Made by a program: the position numbers and the translations under genes. From NCBI GenBank assembly GCA_030710605.1, contig CP092879.1:80577853-80641852 (forward strand): a stretch of 64,000 bases of DNA. The letters are read 5' to 3'. This document shows, one piece after another, positions 1 to 8,857 of the stretch. The first letter of the stretch is position 1; every line of letters begins with the position of its first letter. The notes under the pieces were generated by a model, which saw only the letters and a program-made list of their open reading frames with translations, made no database searches and was not told where the DNA came from. Origin of the DNA: Cordylochernes scorpioides. Lineage: Eukaryota > Arthropoda > Arachnida > Pseudoscorpiones > Chernetidae.

Positions 1-397
1 CTCTATAAATATTTCCACACAGCTCATCTCTTTAAAACACTAAACTAATTGGCAGTTATCTTACCATAAAACAAAATAATAATTCGAAATCGTCTATTAG
101 GCCAAAATTAAAGCTTTTCTTTATTTTCAAGGGTTCTATAGAAAGATCTATAAATTATTTTGACGAATATTATGAAAGAAAAATAAATTCTTTGGAAAAG
201 CTAAATTATTTTGTATGAGTGCTTTTCTTGAAATGTTTATATATTTGAATATATGTTCTTCCGTGAACTTTCAGCTTACAAATCTTGGACATTTACTCAA
301 AATGATCGTAGTTATTGTTACTTTGTGCTAATACCAATGCTACTTCTCTTATAATCCTAAACTATACTTAACTATAAAGTGAAGTAAATCCACTTAC
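1..397. other. AT-rich sequence without a recognisable gene
   Basis: No ORF, RNA gene or repeat family that recurs in this window was recognised here. The only signal is at its right edge, where the minus strand reads into a splice-donor-like GTAAGT (see 398-431). Confidence 0.5.
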
Positions 398-431
398 CTA
401 TTACGTCTCTTCTCGCCGCAGCAGCCCCCAT
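398..431 (-). CDS. Possible first coding exon (very short, speculative)
   Basis: On the minus strand an ATG at 431-429 opens 11 codons plus one base, an alanine/arginine-rich start, and ends at a full-consensus splice donor GTAAGT (complement of 392-397). The segment is more GC-rich than its surroundings. It sits just before the 32-bp minisatellite. No downstream exon can be seen because the gene would run off the left edge. An exon this short cannot be assigned a function, and a chance ATG plus donor is a real alternative. Confidence 0.2.
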
Positions 432-479
432 GGTGCTCGCTTTATCGCTTCGGTCAAAAAAGATTGCCTGGATAACAAG

Positions 480-2352
480 ATAGCCCGTTTCACAAGATCC
501 CTTAAATCACACAATATCCCCTTCAAAGATCGTTCAGATCACACAAGATATCCTTCAAAGATCGTTCAGATCACACAAGATCCCCTTCAAAGATCGTTCA
601 GATCACACAAGATCGCTTCAAAGATTGTTCAGATCACACAAGATCTCCTTCAAAGATCGTTCAGATCACACAGGATCGCTTCAAAGATCGTTCAGGTCAC
701 ACAAGATCTCTTTCAAATATTGTTCAGATCACACAGGATCTCCTTCAAATATGGCTCAGATCACACAAGATCTCCTTCAAAGATGGCTCAGATCACACAG
801 GATCTCCTTCAAAGATCGTTCAGATCACACAAGATCTCCTTCAAAGATCGTTCAGATCACATAAGATCTCCTTCAAAGATGGCTCAGATCACACAAGGTC
901 TCCTTCAAAGATCGCTCTGATCACACAAGATATCCTTCAAAGATCGCTCAGATCACACAAGATCTCCTTCAAAGATCGCTCAGATCATACAAGATCTCCT
1001 TCAAAGATGGGTCAGATCACACAAGATCTCCTTCAAAGATGGGTCAGATCACACAAGATTTCCTTCAAAGATGGGTAAGATCACACAAGATCTCCTTCAA
1101 TGATGGCTCAGATCACACAAGATTTCCTTCAAAGATCGTTCAGATCACACAGGATCTCCTTCAAAGATGGCTCTGATCACACAAGATCTCCTTCAAAGAT
1201 GGGTCATATCAAACAAGATCTCCTTCAAAGATCGTTCAGATCACACAGGATCTCCTTCAAAGATGGCTCAGATCACACAAGATCTCCTTCAAAGATGGGT
1301 CAGATGACTCAAGATCTCCTTCAAAGATGGGTAATATCAAACAAGATCTCCTTCAAAGATGGGTCATATCACACAAGATCTCCTTCAAAAATGGGTCATA
1401 TCAAACAAGATCTCCTTCAAAGATGGGTCAGATCACACAAGATCTCCTTCAAAGATGGGTCATATCACACAAGATCTCCTTCAAAGATGGGTCATATCAC
1501 ACAAGATCTCCTTCAAAGATGGGTCAGATCACACAAGATCTCCTTCAAAGATGGGTCATATCACACAAGATCTCCTTCAAAAATGGGTCATATCAAACAA
1601 GATCTCCTTCAAAGATGGCTCAGATCACTCAAGATCTCCTTCAAAGATGGGTAATATCAAGCAAGATCTCCTTCAAAGATGGGTCAGATCACACAAGATC
1701 TCCTTCAAAGATGGCTCAGATCACACAAGATCTCCTTCAAAGATGGGTCATATCAAACAAGATTTCCTTCAAAGATGGGTCAGATCAAACAAAATCTCCT
1801 TCAAAGATGGGTCATATCACACAAGATCTCCTTCAAAAATGGGTCATATCTAACAAGATCTCCTTCAAAGATGGGTCAGATCACACAAGATCTCCTTCAA
1901 AGATGGGTCATATCACACAAGATCTCCTTCACAGATGGCTCAGATCACACAAGATCTCCTTCAAAGATGGGTCATATCACACAAGATCTCCTTCAAAGAT
2001 GGGTCAGATCACACAAGATCTCCTTCAAAGATGGCTCAGATCACACAAGATCTCCTTCAAAGATGGGTCATATCAAACAAGATCTCCTTCAAAGATGGGT
2101 CAGATCACACAAGATCTCCTTCAAAGATGGGTAATATCAAACAAGATCTCCTTCAAAGATGGGTCAGTTCACACAAGATCTCCTTTAAAGATGGGTCAGA
2201 TCACACAAGATCTCCTTCAAAGATGGCTCAGATCACACAAGATCTCCTTCAAAGATGGCTCAGATCACACAAGATCTCCTTCAAAGATGGGTCAGATCAC
2301 ACAAGATCTCCTTCAAAGATGGCTCAGATCACACAAGATCTCCTTCAAAAAG
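480..2352. repeat. 32-bp minisatellite, about 58 copies
   Basis: Head-to-tail copies of a 32-bp unit containing CAGATCACACAAGATCTCC followed by TTCAAAGATGGGT. Each unit has two GATC sites, one inside AGATCT. The left third is more degenerate (ATCGTTCAGATC variants); the centre and right are nearly uniform, with G/C and A/T variants at three or four positions. Because 32 is not a multiple of three and the unit lacks stops, three units (96 bp) read as a 32-residue period in every frame. The resulting ORFs of up to 363 codons (1327-2418) are repeat artefacts, not genes. Confidence 0.97.
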
Positions 2353-2417
2353 GCTCAGATCAAATATAATCGCTTCAAAGATCGTCTTGATCGCTTAGGT
2401 CATTCGTCATTTACTTG

Positions 2418-2739
2418 AGTTGCTCGCTAGATCGCTTCAGTTGATAAAGTAAGAATGTCTTTGTTGTGGCGGCCTCAATGGAAGTCCAGAGGGGTGGAAT
2501 TATATAAAAGAAAATTTGAGGTATTTTTTATAAATAAATAAATATATATGATAATTTAAACCAACAACCCTATATTATATAATACTTATAACAGGATTGT
2601 CATATATGTTGTATATAGAAACACATCTATAAATAATTATACGCTTAATTGACATGTGTCCTTGCATCACCATATGTAATGTACTGAGGATGAATAAATA
2701 AAACTATATAATATATTAAAAGCTGAGTTAAGAGCAAGA
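2418..2739. other. AT-rich spacer, nothing recognised
   Basis: Stop-rich sequence with short AT runs after the minisatellite. No gene, RNA or repeat relationship was seen. Confidence 0.5.
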
Positions 2740-2849
2740 GAGAAGTAAATCACAAAGTAACTTCTAAAAATAGATTGGAAGCCGACAGATAGGCGCCGGT
2801 GTCCTGTAGCGACACGTGCATGATGCAATTCTCTTTGTCCGAGGAGTGA

Positions 2850-2914
2850 TATAAAAAAAGGCCCGACTTAGCATCAGCAGTCAGACAGTTCCCCATCAGC
2901 GCGTCGCCGGTTGT
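2850..2914 (+). promoter_or_regulatory. Possible core promoter: TATA box, initiator and DPE-like element
   Basis: TATAAAA at 2850-2856 is followed about 31 bp later by TCAGAC (2881-2886), close to the arthropod initiator TCAKTY. A GGTTGT (2909-2914) fits the DPE pattern RGWYVT at +27, one base off the usual +28 if A2883 is +1. The flanking 2740-3240 is less AT-rich than its neighbourhood and contains no long ORF. It could be the promoter of an LTR retrotransposon or of an untranslated first exon. These elements are seen by eye only. Confidence 0.3.
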
Positions 2915-2939
2915 CTCCAAGTTCCACCTCATTCACCAT

Positions 2940-3285
2940 GTAGCCAGTAAGAACACTACTCTATCTCCATTTTGCTCTTGGCTCGACTTTTTATCTGTTT
3001 TTGGAACTTTCCTTCTACAACTGTGTCGCTTCGTTTTTTGTGTGTGGACATTCCCAAGCTTTTCCACTCTGCCTCGACCACGAGTGCCTGTACCCTGTGA
3101 GAACTGTTAAAGATCCTACAAGGTGCAGAGAGGTACTGGAAAACTCTCCACGCCCTGACTGTCCCTCGCGGTTACTACAGGTTTGACCCTCGGTTGCATC
3201 ACCTTATTACAGAGAGTCGACGAGGTACTACAAGAGTCAACCAGAACTTCAACATATTATTACATATATATTTAAAAAAAAAGAC
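2940..3285. other. Moderate-GC sequence without identified gene
   Basis: Follows the promoter-like cluster. The longest reading frame (3001-3186, 61 codons) has no ATG start and no recognisable domain. It could be transcribed leader or LTR sequence; nothing further can be said. Confidence 0.35.
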
Positions 3286-3352
3286 ATATATCCTTGACCG
3301 CTCACCTGAGCATTCTATTTTTTTCTCACCTTTCACACATATATAGATGTTT

Positions 3353-3517
3353 AATTAAAAAGGCATATATTGGATCAAAAATAATTTATTTTACCAATAT
3401 TTCAGTTGGCTCAACGAATTAAATATGTTATAACACCTTGATAAAGGTTGGCGTTCAGCCAACTGAAATATTGGTAAAATTAATGCTTTTTTGATCCAAT
3501 ATATGCCTTTTTAATTA
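3353..3517. mobile_element. Foldback/MITE with CATATATTGGATC ends
   Basis: The outer arms are complementary: AAAAAGGCATATATTGGATC on the left and its complement on the right. Inner blocks around ACCAATATTTCAGTTGG are also inverted. The right arm contains CTTGATAAAGG (3437-3447), a GGTTGG/CCAACT hairpin, then GAAATATTGG (3465-3474), an arrangement discussed among the findings. The same ends appear on the 550-bp foldback at 21402-21952 and as a scrap near 26515-26555. No coding capacity. Confidence 0.8.
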
Positions 3518-3591
3518 TATATTCATTTATGGATTGCTCTTTTTCAAATATATAGATGTAATACAATATAATATAATGCACTTGTGATTGT

Positions 3592-3972
3592 AAAATGACA
3601 TTTGAAAACTTACCGCATGTGTTTCTTTTCAACAAAAAATCAAAATTTATTTCAAAGAGAAAAAACGATTATTTCTAACCTTAGGGATGAGGTATAAAAG
3701 GGTGAATTGTGAAGAGCAATGATAAATGGAAGAATAAAAGTGTCCAGGGATGGGAAACGAAACCACAGTGTTCCGCTTACCGGGCAGATGTATATATATT
3801 CCCATCCTTGGACACTTCTATTTTTTCGTTTTTCATTACTCTTCACAATTCACCCTTTCATGCCTCATCCTAAAGGTTAGAAATAATCGTTATTTCTCTT
3901 TGAAATAAATTTTGATTTTTCGTTGAAAAGAAACACATGCGGGATAGTTTTCAAATGTCATTTCACAATATA
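3592..3972. mobile_element. Foldback element, ~380 bp, long arms
   Basis: Two arms of about 170 bp are inverted copies of one another: AAATGACATTTGAAAACTT on the left matches AAGTTTTCAAATGTCATTT, with one mismatch, on the right. Centre-facing ends are GTGTCCAGGGATGGGAA / TTCCCATCCTTGGACAC. The spacer is short (about 3770-3795). A one-armed, diverged copy lies at 13876-13982. No ORF of note. Confidence 0.85.
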
Positions 3973-4084
3973 TATATAGATGTACCTAGAAAGGCATTTC
4001 TCCTTTTAATTATACATAAGAACGATACATTATGTCCACATCACCTTAGTAAAATATTTACTAGTAGTGAAGAAGAATAAGCCA

Positions 4085-4295
4085 CAAAACACCGATAAAG
4101 GTGTGTATAAATTGAATTTTTTTAGCGAATTATTTTAAAAATAAAAATAATATCCCACAATCTCCTTGGTACAATATGAAAAATAATTATAAAGCCCGGC
4201 CCAAAATAGTTTATATTTGTACTTATAGATGGCGCGCAATAACCTTAGAATAGGCTATTAAATATATTTAAATGACTCAGATTTCTGGTGCGGAC
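4085..4295 (+). repeat. Dispersed ~205-bp repeat, copy 1 (GCGCGC-type, hairpin deleted)
   Basis: Colinear with 6228-6432 from GATAAAGGTG through ATCCCACAATCT, CCCAAAATAGTTTATATTTG, TAGATGGCGCGCAATAAC and on to CTGGTGCG. It shares the AGATGGCGCGC motif with the foldback family at 25.3, 31.3, 31.8 and 59.0 kb. Relative to copy 2, about 15 bp are missing at 4199-4201, exactly the hairpin 6322-6340 plus its junction. The two copies flank the 93-bp array, so they may be halves of one ancestral element into which that array inserted, or two independent insertions. Confidence 0.75.
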
Positions 4296-4360
4296 AGAAC
4301 ACGGTATTCCATCGTGGGGGAGAATAGACAGTTTTGGTGATATCGGCGGTGACAGAAGAC

Positions 4361-4424
4361 ATGGAATGTGGATTAACCAGGAAGACGGTGCCAAGAAGGA
4401 TCCCTCTGGTGGTGGACAATGAAG
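4361..4424 (+). CDS. Possible first coding exon ending at GAAG|GTAAGT
   Basis: An ATG at 4361 opens 21 codons plus one base (starting MECGLTRKTVPRRIPLVVDN) and ends at a perfect splice donor, GAAG|GTAAGT, at 4424/4425. The block 4290-4430 is clearly richer in G+C than the flanking AT-rich DNA and contains no stop in this frame. It therefore looks like a genuine host exon. No acceptor-bounded partner exon is recognisable downstream, where transposable elements fill the next tens of kilobases. No known family is recognised from so short a peptide. It could also be a chance donor. Confidence 0.33.
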
Positions 4425-4430
4425 GTAAGT

Positions 4431-4832
4431 CCATCTACTGAAAATAATTATTAGTCACCCTTCAAAGCTCTAGTACTTCTCACACTAAGCTGTATCCATA
4501 ATGAATCCACATCGTTTTCACAGAAACCTTGTATGCAAAAATCAACGACTGAAAAGCGTCGTAACAATATCCATAATAAATTTCCAAATGATTGTGAAGA
4601 CAGAGCGAGAGAGAGCCAGGGTAGACATTCTATTTAGAGGCCAGCAGTTCTCATCTATGGCGTTCTTTTGATTAGGTTCCTTTTTAGGTACAGCCGCCAT
4701 TTTCTAGCTATGTCCAATATAGCAACAAGATCTTCCTGTTGAAAGCGACAGTTTGACAAGATTCTAACTGAATGATTTAGGGGTGGTGAGCTGAGGTTAG
4801 ATGTGACACCATATGACAGGATTCCTCTAGCC
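4431..4832. other. Intergenic or intronic sequence, nothing recognised
   Basis: Ordinary mixed-composition sequence between the exon-like block and the hAT-like end. If the exon at 4361-4424 is real this would be intron. Confidence 0.4.
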
Positions 4833-4916
4833 CAGGGTTCGGCAAACTTTTGAGTCGGAAGAGTCAAAATTTACAAAATTTCAAAGGAGACACTTTTTTT
4901 TATTGTCAACAATAAA
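4833..4916 (+). mobile_element. hAT-like non-autonomous element end
   Basis: CAGGGTTCGGCAAACTTTT at 4833, followed by GAGTCGGAAGAGTCAAAA, resembles the terminal inverted repeat of many hAT non-autonomous elements (CAGGGGTCGGCAAAC...AGAGCCA). A second, shorter version (AAAGAGCCACC and ATTGCCAACAATAAGTA) precedes the next array at 5240-5306. The segment between this end and the 93-bp element was therefore duplicated along with it. No matching opposite terminus was found. Confidence 0.5.
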
Positions 4917-4918
4917 TA

Positions 4919-5236
4919 CAGTTAAACCTGTCTATAGCGCCCCTTCTTGGGACTCACCAAAATAGGGTGTATAGAGAGGGGGTGCTATAGACAGTTCACT
5001 TTTAATGTAAATCTCGCATTGTACTACGTATTTAAAATCGGGGGCTATAGAGAGGAAGGCGCTATTTAGAGGGGGTGCTATATACAGGTCACTTTTAATG
5101 TAAATCTCGCATCGTACTACGTATTTAAAATCGGGCGCTATAGAGAGGAAGGCGCTATTTAGAGGGGGTGCTATAGACAGGTCACTTTTAATGTAAATCA
5201 CATCGGACTACGTATTTAAAATCGGGCGCTATAGAT
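4919..5236 (+). repeat. 93-bp array A inside a CAGTTAAACCTG MITE (about 3 units)
   Basis: Starts with the terminal sequence CAGTTAAACCTGTCTATAGC preceded by TA, then three ~93-bp units marked by CACTTTTAATGTAAATC at about 4997, 5090 and 5182. It breaks off in GGGCGCTATAG at 5236 without a right terminal repeat. The terminus and TA target fit a Tigger/pogo-type MITE. Compare the complete expanded copy at 5307-6216 and the single-unit copy at 31899-32076. Confidence 0.85.
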
Positions 5237-5306
5237 TCGAAATTTACAATTAACAAAATTTCAAAGTTTTTAAAGAGCCACCATTTTTTATTGCCAACAA
5301 TAAGTA

Positions 5307-6216
5307 CAGTTAAACCTGTCTATAGCGCCCCCTCTTGGGACTCATCAAAATAGGGTGCTATAGAGAGGGGGTGCTAGAGACAGGTCACTTTTAATGTAAA
5401 TATCGCATCGTACTACGTATTTAAAATCGGGCGCTATAGAGAGGAAGGCGCTATTTAGGGGGGGGGCGCTATAGACAGGTCACTTTTAATGTAAATCGAA
5501 TCGTACTACGTATTCAAAATCTGGCGCTATAGAGAGGGAGGCACCATTTAGAGGGGGCGCTATAGACAGGTCACTTTTAATGTAAATCGCATCTTACTAT
5601 GTATTTAAAATCGGGCGCTATAGAGAGGGAGGCGCTATTTAGAGGGGGCGCTATAGACAGGTCACTTTTAATGTAAATCGAATCTTACTATGTATTTAAA
5701 ATCGGGCGCTATAGAGAGGGAGGCTCTATTTAGAGGGGGCGCTATAGACAGGTCACTTTTAATGTAAATCGCATCTTACTATGTATTTAAAATCGGGCGC
5801 TATAGAGAGGGAGACGCTATTTAGAGGGCGGCGCAATAGACAGGTCACTTTTAATGTAAATCGCATCTTATTATGTATTTAAAATCGGGCGCTATAGAGA
5901 GGGAGGCGCTATTTAGAGGGGGCGCTATAGACAGGTCACTTTTAATGTAAATCGCATCGTACTACATATTTAAAATCGGGGGCTATAGAGAGGAAGGCGC
6001 TATTTAGAGGGGGCGTTATAGACAGGTCACTTTTAATGTAAATCGCATCGTACTACGTATTTAAAATCGGGCACTATAGAAAGGGAGGCACTATTTAGAG
6101 GGGGCGCTATAGACAGGTCACTTTTAATGTAAATCGCATCGTACTACGTATTTAAAATCGGGCGTTATAGAGAGGGAGGCGCTAATTAGAGGGGGCGCTA
6201 TAGACAGGTTTAACTG
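5307..6216 (+). mobile_element. MITE with nine internal 93-bp units between intact TIRs
   Basis: CAGTTAAACCTGTCTATAGC at 5307 and its complement ending at 6216 form terminal inverted repeats flanked by TA on both sides. Between them CAGGTCACTTTTAATGTAAA recurs nine times at about 92-93 bp spacing, each followed by TACGTATTTAAAATCGGGCG or a close variant. The unit consists of the internal part of a 178-bp MITE, so the array grew inside a transposon. No protein is encoded. Confidence 0.92.
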
Positions 6217-6227
6217 TATCAAACTTT

Positions 6228-6432
6228 CGTAATCGATAAAGGTGCGTAAAATTTGAATTTCTTTGACGATTTTTTTTTATAAAAATAATATCCCACAATC
6301 TTTGGTACAACGAGAAGGCCCGGCTTATTAGTGGTAAGCCCAAAATAGTTTATATTTGTACAAATAGATGGCGCGCAATAACAATAGCATAGGCTATTAA
6401 ATATATTTACTCAGAATTCTGGTGCGTACAAA
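6228..6432 (+). repeat. Dispersed ~205-bp repeat, copy 2 (hairpin intact)
   Basis: Homologous to 4085-4295. It retains a perfect hairpin GGCTTA-TTAGTGG-TAAGCC at 6322-6340 that is absent from copy 1, and TAGATGGCGCGC near 6366. The hairpin aligns with the conserved hairpin of the foldbacks at 25.4, 26.0, 59.2, 59.6 and 60.9 kb. Confidence 0.75.
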
Positions 6433-6671
6433 AATCGCCAACTACATTTTATCTTATATTTATTATATCAAATATCAACATTTAGTTCATATTTATTCCG
6501 GTAGATGGCGGTAGGTATTTCAAAATGTTGAATGGTTATATAATGGGCAAAACTTAAGGAAGTGGAAAGTATTTAATGTTGCTGGTCTTCTTTTTTTATT
6601 ATTATTATTTTTGTATGAATTCTTTCTGGGTGTCTCAAAGGAGCCTCTATTCTGATACCTGTAATCTTCAC

Positions 6672-7040
6672 TCATGGATGTTGTACCTTAAAACATGTAT
6701 AAACATCTTTATTGGGATTGAGACAATAACTCTGAAAGATATTACAGTGGCCTTTATTGAGAACACACTCATAGACAAACTTAAGGAAGTTGTTACTTTT
6801 AGCATGTATATCGGGATTCAGACAAAACTTTTAAAGATACTACAGTGACCTTTATTGAAGATACACTCATGGACAAAACTTAAGGAAGTTGTACCTTTTA
6901 GCATGCATATCGGGACAATAACTCTGAAATACACTCATAGACAAAACTTAGGGAAGTTGTACCTTCAAGCATGTATATCGGGATTGAGACAATAACTCTG
7001 AAAGATACACTCATGGACAAAACTTAAGGAAGTTGTACCT
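6672..7040. repeat. Dimeric array (68 + 76 bp) built from a MITE end, left part
   Basis: Units start ACACTCATAGACAAAACTTA and continue through GGAAGTTGTACC, AGCATGTATATCGGGA and GACAATAACTCTGAAA. A 68-bp form (CTTTTAGCATG, ends GAAAT) alternates with a 76-bp form (CTTCAAGCATG, GGATTGAGACAA, ends GAAAGAT), giving a 144-bp dimer. The leftmost units are degenerate. The array is broken by the copia insertion and continues at 11484. The unit corresponds to the arm of the MITE at 16335-16464. Confidence 0.85.
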
Positions 7041-7258
7041 TGTTGAAGTTTGAGATTGAATCAAGGAATAAAAGGATTATTTATTAAACAAAGTAACTTA
7101 AAACAAGATGTTAAAGTAGCAAAATTTTAAAGGCAAGTATATATAGGAAGGCGAGAGACAAAAGACTATATATATTGACGTCGACCGCAGCGCCGCCGCG
7201 GCCGTTGATTGGTCGATCCTCCAATGCCCCACGCCAATTTTTGATCGCTATTCCAACA
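7041..7258 (-). repeat. Copia 3' LTR
   Basis: 218 bp, beginning TGTTGAAGTTTGAG and ending GCTATTCCAACA on the plus strand. The pol ORF terminates 11 bp inside it (stop at 7250-7248). It is preceded by TACCT. Confidence 0.95.
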
Positions 7259-8765
7259 CTCCCTCTCGATCCAAAATGTTCAGTAGACCTCTTAAGTAGT
7301 GGAATTTGTTTCGTGGAAGAGGTTTAGTCATTATATCAGCTAGCTGTTCTGAGCTGCAAACATGATGCACTTTAAGTTCACCTTCTTCATGTTTGGATCT
7401 AATGAAGTAGTAGCGAACATCAATATGTTTCGTTCGTTTGTGGAATACTGGATTTTCAACAAGTTTAATTGCTGCTTGGTTGTCGATATAAAGTTCAGTT
7501 TCTTTAGTAATATCACAGCCGATGCCCTGTAGAAGTCTTCTGATCCAAATCAATTCCTTAGCAGCACTGCAGGCAGCGATGTATTCACTTTCGGTGGTTG
7601 AAAGTGCGATAATTGGTTGTCGTTGGCTTGCCCAAGAAACAGTTCCTCCGTTCATCATGAAGGCATAACCAGTCGTACTTTTTCTGGAGTCAACATCACG
7701 AGCAAAATCACTATCAGAGTAGCCAACAAGTTGGTCTTGTCCAGTGAAGAGAATTCCCATGTGTGGAGTGCCTTTCAGATAACGGAAAATATTCTTCACT
7801 GTTGTACAATGTGCAGGTCCTGGATATTCTAGGAATTTACTCACTTGTGAAACTGCATAAGTGATATCTGGACGTGAAACACATGATGCAAACATAAGGG
7901 ATCCAACAGCTTCTCGAAAAGGGAATTTAGGCATCTTTTCCTTTTGTTCTGGAGTAGGACAGTCCTGCTTTGTTAAAATGACAGAAGGATCCATAGGCAC
8001 CGAAGCAGGAATACAGTCAGCCATATTAAATTTACTCAAAATTTTGTCAATATATGATGACTGGTGAATGAAAATACTTGCCCTATCTTCTGACTGCTCT
8101 ATTTGTAGCCCAACAAAAAAGTTAACACTTCCAGATGTAATATCAAATGCGTGTTCTAACTCATCCATTATAATAGCTATTGCCTCTTTATCTTTAGATA
8201 GAATAATTCCATCATCAACATAGAGAGCTAAGATAACATTTGAATCATTGTGTGTTCCAATGAAAATGCACGGGTCGGCGTCTGATGTTTTGAAATTATG
8301 GCTATACAAAAAATTGGTAAATTTCTTATTCCAATTTCTAGAAGATTGTCTCAGACCATACAGACTTTTATGTAATCTATAGCAGCTATTATCATCTCTC
8401 TTGTAGCCTTCTGGTTTTTCAAGATAAACAAGTTCCTCTAATTCGCCATTGAGAAAAGCTGTCTTTACATCGAATTGCTTAAGAAACATCCTTTCAGAAG
8501 CAGCGTGTGATAAAAGAATGCGTAACGAATCATACCTGACTACTGGGCAAAACGTATTAAAATAGTCAACATTTTTGATTTGAGAATAGCCTTTTGCAAC
8601 TAATCTGGCTTTGAACCGTTGAATTGTACCATCGGACTCCGTTTTAATTTTATAAACCCATTTACAACCGATAGGTTTATGACCATCTGCCAAACGTTCT
8701 AAAGTCCATGTTTTATTTTTATTTAATGCATCAATCTCTTCATCCATGGCTAATTTCCATCTTTC
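7248..8765 (-). pseudogene. pol: Copia reverse transcriptase and RNase H region
   Basis: An open frame of 499 codons from the ATG at 8747, in frame back to the TAA at 8766-8768. The RT domain shows GCKWVYKIK, RFKARLVAKGYSQ, DVKTAFLNGELEE and the catalytic YVDD (about residue 175). RNase H has GYSDSDFARD, STTESEYIA and IDNQAAIKL, and the end carries the conserved HIDVRYYFIR and LADIMTKPLP. This is the C-terminal third of a copia polyprotein that copies the element's RNA in cytoplasmic particles. Upstream residues ending SD-stop-ERWKLAMDEE align with the normal linker, so the stop is a point mutation. A frameshift separates it from the gag-integrase ORF. Confident about family; called a pseudogene only because of those two lesions. 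Confidence 0.93.
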
Positions 8766-8857
8766 TTAATCTGAACTTGTTATTGCATCTATATAGTTAC
8801 TGGGTTCATCAGCGAGCGCAAAGTTACATTGGCTATTCGAAACTTTAGAGCGTGTTA

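Noticed and set aside
480-2352. CRISPR-like direct-repeat array
   Set aside because: Units are head to tail with no unique spacers, and the context is eukaryotic. The same applies to the arrays at 27.97, 35.4 and 48.4 kb.
1327-2418. A 363-codon ORF in the 32-bp minisatellite
   Set aside because: It is pure repeat translation and ends as soon as the array ends.
2750-2932. A minus-strand 60-codon ORF as a gene
   Set aside because: No domain resemblance, and the opposite strand has a better-supported promoter-like arrangement.
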